A stretch of DNA of 64,000 bases from Candidatus Saccharibacteria bacterium UBA3304 (GCA_002361425.1 DESW01000014.1:1-64000), one strand, 5' to 3'. Shown: positions 42,858 to 53,251, numbered from the stretch's first letter. Notes: a model not told the origin generated them from the letters alone. Numbers and translations: made by a program.

Positions 42858-45044
42858 ATGGATATCATCAACCCAAGCGGCAAGAAAACCTTCAAGCTTG
42901 AGACTGATTTTTGTGGTCGCAAACTCGGTCTTGAAGTAAACCGTGTCGGTTTTCGTACCACTTCATCCGTGCTTGTCACTTATGGCGATACCGTTGTTCT
43001 CGGTTCCGTCGTAGTCGGCACTAAGCCAGTAGTTCAGGATTTCTTCCCACTCTCTATTGATTACGAAGAAAAGTACTACGCTTCTGGCAAAATTAGCAGC
43101 AGCAAATTCATTAAGCGCGAAGGTAAGCCTTCTGATAACGCAGTCCTCGTTGGCCGCCTTATTGACCGCCCAATTCGCCCACTATTTCCAAAGGGCTATC
43201 GCCAGGAAATCCAGGTCGTTACGACTGTGCTTTCCATGGATCCAAGCTTCCGCCCAGATGTAATCGCAATGATTGCTGCATCTAGCGCACTTATGCTCGC
43301 TGGCGTTCCGTTTGACGGTCCTATCGCCGGTCTCCGCATCGGCCGTGTCAATGGTGAATATAAGGCATTCTTGAGCCCAGAAGAGCGCGAAGCATCTAAT
43401 CTCGACCTCGTCGTTGCAGGTAAAGATTCTGGCATTACCATGGTTGAAGCTGGTGCAAACGAAGTCCCAGAAGACGTCATTGTTGGCGGTCTCGAATGGG
43501 GTCTCAAGATGATTCAGCCTGCTATCGCCCTTCAGAATGAACTTCGCGAGAAGGTTGGCGTAGAAGAGAAGGAATATACCCTCATTCTCCCATCCGAAGA
43601 AGCTCAGGCGAAGGTTGATAAGTGGATGGAAGGCAAGCTTGGCCCAGAACTCCGCACTCAGAATACCATTGAGCGCAACAATCTTATTGATGAAATTCGC
43701 TGGGCAATGCACGATGAATTCTCTCAGGAAGTCACCGACGAAGAAGCTGGCATCACCGACAAGATGACTGACGAGGAGAAGACCAATGCTCGCACTCATT
43801 ACTATGACGAGCACTTCCGCGCAGAATACAACGACGCATTCGAACTCGCTGTTAAGCATGATGTTCGCAAACATATTATCGAAGACGGCATCCGCCCAGA
43901 TGGCCGCAAGCTTGACGAGGTTCGCCCACTCAGCTCTCAGGTTGGCATTTTGCCACGCTGCCATGGCTCTAGCCTCTTTACTCGTGGTGTTACTCAGGCT
44001 ATGAATATCGTCACTTTGGCTCCACTTAGCTACGCTCAGCTCGTAGATACAATGGAAGTCACCGATGGTACTCGTCGCTATATGCATCACTACAACGCAC
44101 CTGGCTATACGGTTGGTGAAATTTCTCGCCTTGGTAGCCCAGGTCGCCGCGAAGTTGGTCACGGTTACCTCGCAGAGCGCGCGCTTCTTCCAGTTCTTCC
44201 AACTGAAGAAGAATTTCCATACGCAATCCGCAGCGTCACCGAGATTATGTCTCAGAACGGTTCTACTTCTATGGCTGCAACTTGTAGCTCTTGTCTCGCC
44301 CTCATGGACGCAGGTGTTCCACTCAAGCGCCCAGTCTCCGGTGTCGCTATGGGCCTTATGATGGATGGCGATACGCCATATGTCCTCACTGACCTTATGG
44401 ATGCAGAAGACTTTGCTGGTGATATGGACTTCAAGGTTACCGGTACTACCGAAGGTGTTACCGCACTTCAAATGGATATGAAAGTTCATGGTCTTCCGGT
44501 TGAAGTTCTCCGCAAGGCAATCGCTCAGGCTCATGAAGGCCGCATGTTCATCTTGAACCATATGCTTAGCGTCCTTCCTGGTCCACGTGATCATCTCAGC
44601 CCATATGCTCCTCAGATCGAGAAGCTCATGGTTAACCCAGATAAGATCGGTACCATTATCGGTAAAGGCGGTGAGACTATTAACAAGATTACTTCCGAGA
44701 CCGGCGCAGAGGTCAATATTGAAGAGAATGGTCTCGTCACTGTTGCTGCAAGCGACGCAGAGAAGATTAAGAAAGCTATGGACTGGATTAAATCTCTCAT
44801 TGAAGAGCCAGAACCAGGCAAGATTTACAAAGGTAAAGTCGTCTCAATTAAAGACTTCGGTGCTTTCGTAAATATTCTTCCAGGCATTGACGGTATGCTT
44901 CACATCTCTCAGATTTCCGACAAGCGCATCGAGAAGGTCACTGACGTGCTCACTGTTGGCGACGAAATCAAGGTTCGCCTTGACGCAATCGACGACAAAG
45001 GACGCCTCAGCCTCTCTATGAAAAACGTCGATCAAAAAGACTAA
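42858..45044 (+). CDS. pnp: Polyribonucleotide nucleotidyltransferase (PNPase)
   Basis: A phosphorolytic 3'-5' exoribonuclease of RNA turnover. About 728 residues from the ATG at 42858, following AGGAAAGG. Two RNase PH domains are present (first: YASGKISSSKFIKREGKPS; second: SLFTRGVTQAMNIVTL, with the catalytic MDAEDFAGDMDFKVTG aspartates), then KH (IGTIIGKGGETINKI) and S1 (YKGKVVSIKDFGAFVNI) RNA-binding domains. Complete. The leader suggests post-transcriptional control, as known for pnp elsewhere by another mechanism. Confidence 0.97.
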   Translation: MDIINPSGKKTFKLETDFCGRKLGLEVNRVGFRTTSSVLVTYGDTVVLGSVVVGTKPVVQDFFPLSIDYEEKYYASGKISSSKFIKREGKPSDNAVLVGRLIDRPIRPLFPKGYRQEIQVVTTVLSMDPSFRPDVIAMIAASSALMLAGVPFDGPIAGLRIGRVNGEYKAFLSPEEREASNLDLVVAGKDSGITMVEAGANEVPEDVIVGGLEWGLKMIQPAIALQNELREKVGVEEKEYTLILPSEEAQAKVDKWMEGKLGPELRTQNTIERNNLIDEIRWAMHDEFSQEVTDEEAGITDKMTDEEKTNARTHYYDEHFRAEYNDAFELAVKHDVRKHIIEDGIRPDGRKLDEVRPLSSQVGILPRCHGSSLFTRGVTQAMNIVTLAPLSYAQLVDTMEVTDGTRRYMHHYNAPGYTVGEISRLGSPGRREVGHGYLAERALLPVLPTEEEFPYAIRSVTEIMSQNGSTSMAATCSSCLALMDAGVPLKRPVSGVAMGLMMDGDTPYVLTDLMDAEDFAGDMDFKVTGTTEGVTALQMDMKVHGLPVEVLRKAIAQAHEGRMFILNHMLSVLPGPRDHLSPYAPQIEKLMVNPDKIGTIIGKGGETINKITSETGAEVNIEENGLVTVAASDAEKIKKAMDWIKSLIEEPEPGKIYKGKVVSIKDFGAFVNILPGIDGMLHISQISDKRIEKVTDVLTVGDEIKVRLDAIDDKGRLSLSMKNVDQKD

Positions 45045-45067
45045 TAGAGAAAAAGCATAATCATTTA

Positions 45068-45106
45068 AAATATCTAGGATAATATTGTATTGTCCTAGAT
45101 ATTTTT
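45068..45106 (+). terminator. Rho-independent terminator of pnp
   Basis: AAATATCTAGGA pairs with TCCTAGATATTT, a 12-bp AT-rich stem ending in a T run. Confidence 0.85.
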
Positions 45107-45150
45107 GTGATATCATTATGTTAAATATAACTTAAAGGAGAATAGTTATC

Positions 45151-45837
45151 ATGGCAACTCAACCAGTGGTTGATCCTGTCAAAATGCCTAAAGTACAGGC
45201 AGACAACAAAGTAATCGCAACTGTAAATGCTGTCAGCATGACTCTCGCAACCTTCATGGGTTGGATGACCATCTGGGCAGCAATTGCAAGCTTCACTAAA
45301 AAAGGTTGGGGTGTTGGCATTCCATTTGCAGGCCTTCTTCTTGGCGCAAACGCTAGCTACCTCGGCACCATCTTTGCTTGCGGCCTCTTGACTGTTTTGT
45401 TTGCAGTCATTGGTCTTATTACCGCTCGCAAGATCACTGATATCAACGCAATGAAGAGCTCTTGGAAGTGCGTACGCAACCTCTTCGTAGTCATCGCTGG
45501 CCTCGAAGTTTTCAAGATGATCGGTCTCGCTATCTACGCCCTCATGGGTGTTGGCGAAAAGTCCGGTGTTGAACAGGGTTATCTCTGGCTCAACGGCTTC
45601 CTATCAAACACTCTTGCAGCCGCAGCAGCAGTTGCAATCGTCTTCATCGCTAACGCTATCGCAGCTGGCAAGACTCAGGTTCTCAGCATCATGCGCTTCA
45701 TCGCTCTTGGTGTTGCATCCGTTGCTCTTATCATTGCAGTAGTCTCCACCCTCGTTGGCTTCTACAGCAAGAAGAGCTCCAGTAGCTACAGTGACGCTAT
45801 GGACAGCGTTAACACTTGGCTCGATCTTCTTAAATAA
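45151..45837 (+). CDS. Multi-pass membrane protein, unknown function
   Basis: A protein of 228 residues with about five membrane helices (near residues 30-48, 55-92, 108-130, 148-172 and 180-206) and a Ser-rich tail (KKSSSSYSD). AAGGAG precedes the ATG at good spacing. It is flanked by terminators, so it is a single-gene unit. Codon use favours the same set as highly expressed neighbours such as pnp. No family recognised. Confidence 0.68.
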   Translation: MATQPVVDPVKMPKVQADNKVIATVNAVSMTLATFMGWMTIWAAIASFTKKGWGVGIPFAGLLLGANASYLGTIFACGLLTVLFAVIGLITARKITDINAMKSSWKCVRNLFVVIAGLEVFKMIGLAIYALMGVGEKSGVEQGYLWLNGFLSNTLAAAAAVAIVFIANAIAAGKTQVLSIMRFIALGVASVALIIAVVSTLVGFYSKKSSSSYSDAMDSVNTWLDLLK

Positions 45838-45855
45838 GACAGCTTAAGATAATGA

Positions 45856-45885
45856 AAAGAGAAGCGCATATGCTTCTCTTTTTTT
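45856..45885 (+). terminator. Rho-independent terminator
   Basis: AGAGAAGC pairs with GCTTCTCT over a GCATAT loop, followed by seven T. Confidence 0.92.
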
Positions 45886-45904
45886 ATGCTATAATTTTAG
45901 GTAT

Positions 45905-48130
45905 ATGGCACAGAAAAAGCGAGGTAGAAAACGCAAGTCCGCCAAAGAAGAAGTACCGAAGCATGAGCTTCCGGGTGGTTTTTGGCGTCAGGCACTTGCT
46001 ATCTTATTCTTAGTATTTGCAGTTACTTTTGTTGCAATGTGGTTTGGCGCTGGTAAGAACGCCGTCTTCTTGCAAATGGTAAAAGATTCCTGCGATCAAG
46101 TCTTCGGTCTAACTACTTATTTGTTCCCATTTGTCTTGGTGTATATTGCCGTCATGATTTTCCGCGCGCCAAACAACCGTCTCGATGCTAGCGTTTGGGT
46201 TGCATCCGGCCTGATGGTTTTCTGGTTCTGCGGCCTTCTCGGTGTTGGCAGTTATGGTACGCCAAATAATACCGGCGGCGTAATCGGTAAAATCATGAAT
46301 GACTTTGCTGTAAAGAACCTCGGCAGCGGCGTCTCAATCATGGCTTATATTGTTTTGATTCTTATCACAGCGCTCTTTATGTATGCTGAAACTCCGCTCG
46401 CACTTTTCCGCAAGATTGCTTCTATCTTCAAAACAAGCAAAGACGGCGAAGATGCTGAGAATGCACGCGTCATGCGCAAGATTAAGGAAGAAAAAGCTCC
46501 AAAAGAGGATATGTCTGACCTTAAGATTGTCGCTAACGTTGAAACCGTCGACCATAAAAAGAACCGTGATTTGCCATTACTAAAGAAGAACGAAATGGCA
46601 GAGGTTAAAACTACCGAAGAGCCAATGGCGCTCGTTGCTGTTTCTGATCCAAACTGGAAGATGCCTCCAATGGACTTGCTCAACCGCAAGACTACGCCGG
46701 CCGACCCAGGCGATACCGAGGCTAACGCTCGCATTATTAAGGAAACGCTTGCACAGTTCGATATCGACGTAACCGTCGAGGGTGCAAACCTTGGTCCACG
46801 TATTACGCAGTATACGCTTCGCCCGCCTGCAGGTATTCGCGTTAACAAGCTTCTTCAGTATGATAAGAACCTCGCGATGGCGCTCGCTGCCGATAAGATT
46901 CGTATTGAGGCCCCAATTCCACGCACTAACATGGTCGGTATTGAAGTTCCGAACATTACGCCAGCTAGCGTCGGTCTTCACGAGCTTCTTCGTGCAACCG
47001 AATGGCGCAAGATGGCCAGTGAAAAGCCACTCGCCTTTACCGTCGGTAAAGATATTGCTGGCCAGGTAGTTGTTGGCGATCTCGCAAAGATGCCTCACCT
47101 TCTCATTGCTGGTACTACCGGTTCCGGTAAGTCCGTCATGACTAACGTTTTGATTAGCTCTTTGCTTTACCATAACTCGCCAAGCGATCTTAAGCTTATC
47201 ATCGTCGATCCAAAGCAGGTTGAAATGGCAGCCTATGAGGACATTCCTCATCTTTTGACGCCAGTTATTAACTCTACCGATAAGGCGCTGAGTGCAATGA
47301 AGTGGGCAGTTGGCGAAATGGAAAAACGCTATACTCTCATGAGCAAAGAACGCGTTAAGAATATTATCGATTACAATACAAAGATGTCTGAGCAGGGCGG
47401 CACCGTCATGATTGAAGACGAAGATGGCAATCCTCAGGAACATAATCAGGGCAAGATGCCATATATTGTCGTTATCGTTGATGAGATGGCTGACCTTATG
47501 ATGACTGCCGGCAAGGAGCTCGAAATGCTCATCGTCCGTATCGCGCAGAAAGGTCGTGCTGCAGGTATCCACCTTGTTCTTGCAACTCAGCGTCCAGAAG
47601 TTAAGGTCGTTACTGGTTTGATTAAAGCGAACATTCCGGGCCGTATCGCCTTCGCCGTAAATAACGGCGTCGACTCTCGCGTTATGCTTGATGCGATGGG
47701 CGCAGAAAAGCTTCTTGGCTCTGGCGATATGTTATTCCTCACTACCGAAATGATGGGCAAGCCTCGTCGTGTTCAGGGTGCCTTTGTTAGCGATAAAGAA
47801 ATTGGTAAGATTACCGACTTCTTGCGTCAGCAGGCTCCACCACAGTATAACGACGAAGTTATCTCTCAGCAGGTTTCCGTTCCTGGTATGCCAGGTGCTG
47901 GCGGCAGCATGGGTGGCGGCGGTGGCGACGTTGAACGCCAAGCAGCCGAGATTGCAATCCGCGCCGGCAAACTTTCTACTTCGCTTTTGCAACGTCAGCT
48001 TCATATTGGCTATGGCCGTGCTGCATCGATCATCGATGAGCTTGAGGCGAAAGGTGTAGTCGGTCCATCGACTGGCGGCAATAAGCCACGCGATGTCTTA
48101 ATCACGTCTATCGATGAATATCCTGGATAG
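45905..48130 (+). CDS. ftsK: DNA translocase FtsK/SpoIIIE
   Basis: Pumps chromosome ends through the closing septum. The 741 residues have an N-terminal membrane domain with about four helices (residues 30-165), a linker, the alpha domain, and the RecA-like beta domain with Walker A AGTTGSGKSVMTN and Walker B VVIVDEMADLMMTAG. The gamma winged helix (QRQLHIGYGRAASIIDELE) that reads KOPS-type sequences ends the protein. A Gly-rich stretch (GAGGSMGGGGGD) precedes gamma. TATAAT ends 9 bases before the ATG. Confidence 0.96.
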   Translation: MAQKKRGRKRKSAKEEVPKHELPGGFWRQALAILFLVFAVTFVAMWFGAGKNAVFLQMVKDSCDQVFGLTTYLFPFVLVYIAVMIFRAPNNRLDASVWVASGLMVFWFCGLLGVGSYGTPNNTGGVIGKIMNDFAVKNLGSGVSIMAYIVLILITALFMYAETPLALFRKIASIFKTSKDGEDAENARVMRKIKEEKAPKEDMSDLKIVANVETVDHKKNRDLPLLKKNEMAEVKTTEEPMALVAVSDPNWKMPPMDLLNRKTTPADPGDTEANARIIKETLAQFDIDVTVEGANLGPRITQYTLRPPAGIRVNKLLQYDKNLAMALAADKIRIEAPIPRTNMVGIEVPNITPASVGLHELLRATEWRKMASEKPLAFTVGKDIAGQVVVGDLAKMPHLLIAGTTGSGKSVMTNVLISSLLYHNSPSDLKLIIVDPKQVEMAAYEDIPHLLTPVINSTDKALSAMKWAVGEMEKRYTLMSKERVKNIIDYNTKMSEQGGTVMIEDEDGNPQEHNQGKMPYIVVIVDEMADLMMTAGKELEMLIVRIAQKGRAAGIHLVLATQRPEVKVVTGLIKANIPGRIAFAVNNGVDSRVMLDAMGAEKLLGSGDMLFLTTEMMGKPRRVQGAFVSDKEIGKITDFLRQQAPPQYNDEVISQQVSVPGMPGAGGSMGGGGGDVERQAAEIAIRAGKLSTSLLQRQLHIGYGRAASIIDELEAKGVVGPSTGGNKPRDVLITSIDEYPG

Positions 48131-48147
48131 TATGCTATACTATCAAT

Positions 48148-49380
48148 ATGAAATTAAGTCAAACATTCGCAAAAACTACCAAGACAGCTCCTGGCGATGA
48201 GGCCAGCGAGAGCGCAAAACTTTTGATTCGTGCTGGTTATATCTACAAAGAGATGGCTGGCGTTTATGATTATTTGCCCTTGGGTATGCGAACGCTTGAT
48301 AAGATTATGCAGGTTATTCGCGAGGAAATGGATGCTATTGGCGGCCAAGAACTCAAGATGACTGCCTTGCAGCCACGCGATGCTTGGGAAGCTAGTGGCC
48401 GTTGGAGCGACGACGTTATGGATGTTTGGTTTAAGACTAAACTTAACGCCGGCGGCGAAGTTGGTCTCGGTTGTACTCACGAAGAGCCACTTACTCGTCT
48501 TATGAAGTCCTATATTTCTAGCTATAAAGATTTGCCGGTCTACGCATATCAGTTCCAGACTAAGTTCCGCAATGAGCTTCGTGCTAAATCCGGTATTATG
48601 CGTACCCGCGAATTTATGATGAAAGATCTTTACAGCTTTTCTCGCGACCGCGCTCAGCATGAAGAGTTCTATGAGAAATGCGCAGAGAGCTACAAGAAAA
48701 TCTTTAACCGCCTCGGCATCGGCAACGATACTTTCCGTACCTTCGCAAGCGGCGGCGCCTTCAGTAAGTATTCTGACGAATTCCAGACTTTGACGGAAGT
48801 TGGTGAAGATATCATCTATCTTGATCGCGAAAAGGGCATTGCAGTTAATGAAGAGGTCTATAACGACGAAGTACTTGCTGATCTCGGCCTTGATAAGTCT
48901 AAGCTCGAGCAGTGCAAAGCAGCAGAAGTTGGCAATATCTTTACGCTCGGCTATCGCTTCAGTGACGCGCTCGACCTTACCTTTAATGACGAAGACGGCA
49001 AACGCCAGAAAGTCTTTATGGGTAGCTACGGTATCGGTCCTAGCCGCGTCATGGGCGTAATCGCAGAGAAACTTAGCGATGATAAAGGTCTCGTTTGGCC
49101 AGAAGAAATCGCTCCATATCAGTACTATGTCGTCGCCATTGGCGACAAAGCAATGGAAATTGCAGAAGATCTGCACAAGAAAGCACCTGAACAAATTATC
49201 TTCGACGATCGCAAGAATGCGCGCAACGGCGAGAAATTTGCTGACGCTGACTTGCTTGGTATTCCATATCGCATCGTAATTAGCGATAAAACTCTTGCAG
49301 AGGACAAGGTTGAAATTAAAAAACGTACCGAATCTGAAACAAAACTCTTGCCATTAGCAGATTTTATTGCTAAACTATAG
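48148..49380 (+). CDS. proS: Prolyl-tRNA synthetase, short form without editing insertion
   Basis: Charges tRNA-Pro. The 410 residues have class II motifs: motif 2 around TKFRNELRAKSGIMRTREFMMKD split here as FRNELRAKSG and RTREFMMKDLYSF, and motif 3 GSYGIGPSRVMGVIAE. The C-terminal anticodon domain is short. The roughly 180-residue INS editing domain found between motifs 2 and 3 in E. coli ProRS is absent, so misacylated Ala-tRNA-Pro must be cleared in trans or tolerated. TATACT ends 6 bases before the ATG (leaderless). Confidence 0.95.
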   Translation: MKLSQTFAKTTKTAPGDEASESAKLLIRAGYIYKEMAGVYDYLPLGMRTLDKIMQVIREEMDAIGGQELKMTALQPRDAWEASGRWSDDVMDVWFKTKLNAGGEVGLGCTHEEPLTRLMKSYISSYKDLPVYAYQFQTKFRNELRAKSGIMRTREFMMKDLYSFSRDRAQHEEFYEKCAESYKKIFNRLGIGNDTFRTFASGGAFSKYSDEFQTLTEVGEDIIYLDREKGIAVNEEVYNDEVLADLGLDKSKLEQCKAAEVGNIFTLGYRFSDALDLTFNDEDGKRQKVFMGSYGIGPSRVMGVIAEKLSDDKGLVWPEEIAPYQYYVVAIGDKAMEIAEDLHKKAPEQIIFDDRKNARNGEKFADADLLGIPYRIVISDKTLAEDKVEIKKRTESETKLLPLADFIAKL

Positions 49381-49435
49381 CGGAAGTAACAGTAAATTTT
49401 CCTATTTTTCTGGGGTACAGGAGGAAACAAACATT

Positions 49436-49882
49436 ATGGCTAACGTAGTTAATATTACCGCTGCCGGTCGTAAAGATCTTGAGAAAGAGCTCGAAGAGCT
49501 TAAGGCTCGCCGTCCTGAATTGGCGGAAAAAATCGCTACCGCCCGTTCTTATGGTGATCTTAGTGAAAACGAAGATTATTCCGCAGCTCGTGGCGAACAG
49601 AAAGTCGTCGAAGGCCGTATTCTTGAAATCGAAGATATCCTCCTTCATGCAAAGATTATTAAAGCTGGCAAAAAGGAAAAAGTTGCTATGGGTTCGACCG
49701 TTACGCTCGAATCTGACGGCAAGAAAAACACTTATACGCTCGTTGGTGCCGTCGAGGCAAACCCACTCGAAGGTAAAATCAGCAATGAGTCTCCAATTGG
49801 CGTAGCAATATTTGGTAAAAAAGTTGGTGAGGAAGTTAAGCTTCCAAACGGAAAGACATTCAAAGTCACCGATATTCAGTAA
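49436..49882 (+). CDS. greA: Transcription elongation factor GreA
   Basis: Rescues backtracked RNA polymerase by stimulating transcript cleavage. The start is the ATG at 49436 behind AGGAGG; a longer in-frame reading back to 49367 overlaps proS and has no site. The 148 residues have the N-terminal coiled coil with the acidic tip ARSYGDLSENEDYSAAR and the C-terminal FKBP-like domain. Likely co-transcribed with proS. Confidence 0.96.
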   Translation: MANVVNITAAGRKDLEKELEELKARRPELAEKIATARSYGDLSENEDYSAARGEQKVVEGRILEIEDILLHAKIIKAGKKEKVAMGSTVTLESDGKKNTYTLVGAVEANPLEGKISNESPIGVAIFGKKVGEEVKLPNGKTFKVTDIQ

Positions 49883-49908
49883 GCAACTCACTAAAGTTAA
49901 TTAACAGA

Positions 49909-49937
49909 ATACGCTAACAAAAAATTAGCGTATTTTT
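49909..49937 (+). terminator. Rho-independent terminator of greA
   Basis: ATACGCTAA pairs with TTAGCGTAT across a seven-base A-rich loop, followed by a T run. Confidence 0.9.
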
Positions 49938-49969
49938 GTGTCAAAAAATCAAAAGAGAGGTGAAAATCT

Positions 49970-51766
49970 ATGACAACAAGATCGAAAGAGGATCGTAGAC
50001 GCGTTTCGCGTCGTACGCTTCACTACTTTTGGGAAGCTTCGAAGAAATACAAGCTTCTCGCAATTGGTACCTTACTATCCACGCCTATTGTCGTTGTTGT
50101 TCGTACTGCAATTATTCCGCTCGTTTTCGCAAACATGATTGATAAAATTTCGAGTGGGATTCCGAATGACCAGATTATTCCGACGCTTTTGCCTAGCGCA
50201 ATCATGTTGATTGTTTGCCATATTATTGGCTCAATTATTCTTGGTTGGCTCCGCATTCGTTGGCTCTGGATCTTCGAATTGAAAGTTATGTATGAACTCG
50301 CGACAAGAAGCTTCAATACGGTTAGTGCGCAGTCGATGCAGTTCCACAGCGACCGTTTTTCTGGTTCACTCGTGTCGCAGACTAACAAGTTTATCGGAGC
50401 ATTCGAAAGATTCTTCGATCTTTTAACCTTCGATATTCTTTACTTACTAATCATGATCGTTTCGACGACTTGCGTTCTTCTTACGCGCGCTCCGCTATTC
50501 GCACTTGGGCTACTTATCTTCATTGTCCTCTATGTGCTTTGCGCGGCAGTAACCTTTAAGAAAATCTCGCATTTGAGTCGTGAATGGGCAGAGGCCGACA
50601 ACAAACAGACTGGCCAGCTCGCCGATTCAATTTCGAACATTCTTTCGGTTAAGTCTTATGGTCGTGAGGCGCATGAGCGTCATCGTTATGCAAACTTCAC
50701 GCGCGCAACGATGAATGCGGGCTTTGCGCAGATGCGCGGTCAAATGAAGCGCGATATGGGCTTCAACATTGTGAACACCGGCATTATCGCAATCATTACG
50801 CTATTCTTGATTATCGGTCAGCCAGTCTTCGGTCTTGCGATTTCTACGCTCATTCTCATCGTTAACTACTCGATGCAGATTATGGGCGAGCTCTGGAACG
50901 TGAATAATATCTTCAAGGGCATAAACCGCGTCTTTGGCGATGCTTATGAAATGACTGAAATTCTCGATATGGAAGATGCTGTCGTTGACATTCCTGGCGC
51001 TAAGCCACTCGAGGTAAAACGCGGCGCAATCAGCTACGAGAATGTCGAATTCAAGCATCATGATGCAAAAGAAGCGATCTTTACCGATTTCAACTTGGAT
51101 ATTAAACCAGGTGAGCGCATTGGTTTGGTCGGTATTTCCGGCTCCGGCAAGACTACTCTGACAAAACTGTTACTTCGCTTCGCTGACGTAGACAACGGGC
51201 AAATCACAATTGATGGCCAGAACATTAAGAACGTTCAGCAAGTATCGCTCAGAGAAAGCATTGCCTATGTGCCACAGGAAACATCACTCTTCCATCGTTC
51301 AATCGCAGAAAACATTGCCTATGCGAAACCTGATGCAACGCAGAAAGAAATTGAACGCGCTGCTAAGCTTGCAAACGCGCATGACTTCATTAAAGATTTG
51401 CCAGACGGCTATGAAACGCTCGTTGGTGAGCGCGGCATCAAACTTTCTGGCGGTCAGCGTCAGCGCATTGCGATTGCACGCGCAATTCTGAAAGACGCTC
51501 CAATTCTCGTGCTTGATGAGGCGACTTCCGCACTCGATTCCGAGTCCGAAGCGCTCATTCAGGATGCTCTCGTAAAGCTCATGAAGGGCCGCACTAGTAT
51601 CGTAGTTGCACATCGTCTTTCGACGATTGCAAGCCTTGACCGTATTATCGTCCTCGATAATGGCAAAATCGTTGAGCAGGGTACTCACGCACAGCTATTG
51701 AAGAACGGCGGCGAATACAACAAACTTTGGTCGCGTCAGTCAGGGGCCTTCCTTGATGGCGACTAA
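49970..51766 (+). CDS. ABC exporter, fused membrane and ATPase domains
   Basis: A half-transporter of 598 residues that should act as a dimer. Six membrane helices span about residues 25-330. The ATPase domain has Walker A VGISGSGKTTLTK, Q-loop YVPQETSLFHR, signature LSGGQRQRIAIARAI, Walker B ILVLDEATSALDSE and the switch histidine in VVAHRLST. The family covers lipid, peptide and drug exporters, and the substrate cannot be told. The ribosome site GAGAGGTG precedes the ATG, and terminators bound the gene on both sides. Confidence 0.93.
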   Translation: MTTRSKEDRRRVSRRTLHYFWEASKKYKLLAIGTLLSTPIVVVVRTAIIPLVFANMIDKISSGIPNDQIIPTLLPSAIMLIVCHIIGSIILGWLRIRWLWIFELKVMYELATRSFNTVSAQSMQFHSDRFSGSLVSQTNKFIGAFERFFDLLTFDILYLLIMIVSTTCVLLTRAPLFALGLLIFIVLYVLCAAVTFKKISHLSREWAEADNKQTGQLADSISNILSVKSYGREAHERHRYANFTRATMNAGFAQMRGQMKRDMGFNIVNTGIIAIITLFLIIGQPVFGLAISTLILIVNYSMQIMGELWNVNNIFKGINRVFGDAYEMTEILDMEDAVVDIPGAKPLEVKRGAISYENVEFKHHDAKEAIFTDFNLDIKPGERIGLVGISGSGKTTLTKLLLRFADVDNGQITIDGQNIKNVQQVSLRESIAYVPQETSLFHRSIAENIAYAKPDATQKEIERAAKLANAHDFIKDLPDGYETLVGERGIKLSGGQRQRIAIARAILKDAPILVLDEATSALDSESEALIQDALVKLMKGRTSIVVAHRLSTIASLDRIIVLDNGKIVEQGTHAQLLKNGGEYNKLWSRQSGAFLDGD

Positions 51767-51771
51767 GCATA

Positions 51772-51800
51772 AACAGCGGGCTCGAATGTCCGCTGTTTTT
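51772..51800 (+). terminator. Rho-independent terminator
   Basis: AACAGCGG pairs with CCGCTGTT across a ten-base loop, followed by T residues, directly before the lysS -10. Confidence 0.9.
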
Positions 51801-51817
51801 ATGGTATAATATCAGAT

Positions 51818-53251
51818 ATGGCAACTCTAAAAGATTTCCGCGATGAAAGAATTCGCAAACTAAATGAATTAAAAGAAGCTGGTATTGATCCATATCCAGC
51901 ACACTCTAATCGCGACACCAAGATTGGTGATATTTTGGAGCATTTTGATTCTTATAACGAAAAGGATGTTTGTGTTGCTGGTCGCATCGCAAGCATTCGT
52001 AGCTTTGGTAAACTTGCTTTCGTCGTTATCGAAGACGATTCTGGCAGGATTCAGATTTTCTTGAAGGATGACGCTGCTAAATTTACAAAGAAGCTCGATA
52101 CTGGTGATTTTCTCGAAGCTGCCGGCAAAGTTGGTCAGACTAAGACCGGCGAAATCTCCGTTTTCTGCGACATGCCACGCATTCTTACGAAGGCTTTGCG
52201 CCCACTTCCAGGCCGTGATGGCTTCACTAATAAGGAAGAGCGTCTCCGCCGCCGTTATGTCGATATGGCTGTTAATCCAGAAGTTCGCGAGCGTTTTATT
52301 CGCCGCGCAAAATTCTGGACTGCAACTCGTCAGTTCTTGAACGACCACGGCTTTGTTGAGATAAATATTCCAGTTCTCGAAACTACGACCGGTGGTGCAG
52401 ATGCAAACCCATTTGTTACTCACATGGATGCACTTGATCAGGATTTCTATCTCCGCATTTCTCACGAGCTTCCACTAAAACGTTTGATTGGTGGTGGCTA
52501 CGAGAAAGTTTACGATATTGGTCCACGTTTTCGTAACGAAGGTATGGATGAAGAACATCTTCCAGAACATATCGCAATGGAGTCCTACGCTGCTTACCAG
52601 GATTACGAAGAGGGCATGGATCTCTATGAAGAAATGATTAAATATGTCTGCAAAGAAACTTGGGGTACGCTCCAGTTCGAGCATGACGGCATGAAGGTTG
52701 ATCTCGACTGTAAATGGCCACGCATCAGCTATGCGGATATTCTTCGCGAGAAATTCGATGTTGATGTGTTCAATCCTGATCTTGACCAGGTCAAAGCAAT
52801 CCTTCGCAAGAATGGCGTAAAATATGACGATTCTATGGGTGCTGGTCGCTTGCTCGATTATCTTTGGAAGATTATTCGCAAGGAAAGCGCTGGCCCATTC
52901 TGGCTTATTCATGAACCAGTTGAGCTGTCTCCACTTGCTAAGAAGCATGAAGCTGACCCACGCGTCACCGAGCGCTTTCATCCAGTCATTTTCGGCACTG
53001 AGATGGGCAATGGCTATTCCGAGTTAAACGATCCACTCGACCAGCTCGAACGCTTCGAGAAGCAGCAGGCTATGCGCGACGCTGGCGATGCTGAAGCTCA
53101 GATGCTCGATATGGACTTCGTCGAAATGCTTGAATACGGTATGCCTCCAACTTGTGGTTGGGGTAACTCCGAGCGCAACTTCTGGCTCTTCGAAGGTGTT
53201 TCTGCCCGCGAAGGTGTTCCATTCCCGCCAATGCGCCGCGATGATAATTAA
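51818..53251 (+). CDS. lysS: Lysyl-tRNA synthetase, class II
   Basis: Charges tRNA-Lys. The 477 residues have an N-terminal OB anticodon-binding domain (VAGRIASIRSFGKLAFVVIE) and the class II core: motif 2 (DIGPRFRNEGMDEEHLPEH) and motif 3 near the end (EMLEYGMPPTCGWG, with a weak final GxGxxR). TATAAT ends 7 bases before the ATG. The next gene starts 11 bases before this one stops. Confidence 0.96.
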   Translation: MATLKDFRDERIRKLNELKEAGIDPYPAHSNRDTKIGDILEHFDSYNEKDVCVAGRIASIRSFGKLAFVVIEDDSGRIQIFLKDDAAKFTKKLDTGDFLEAAGKVGQTKTGEISVFCDMPRILTKALRPLPGRDGFTNKEERLRRRYVDMAVNPEVRERFIRRAKFWTATRQFLNDHGFVEINIPVLETTTGGADANPFVTHMDALDQDFYLRISHELPLKRLIGGGYEKVYDIGPRFRNEGMDEEHLPEHIAMESYAAYQDYEEGMDLYEEMIKYVCKETWGTLQFEHDGMKVDLDCKWPRISYADILREKFDVDVFNPDLDQVKAILRKNGVKYDDSMGAGRLLDYLWKIIRKESAGPFWLIHEPVELSPLAKKHEADPRVTERFHPVIFGTEMGNGYSELNDPLDQLERFEKQQAMRDAGDAEAQMLDMDFVEMLEYGMPPTCGWGNSERNFWLFEGVSAREGVPFPPMRRDDN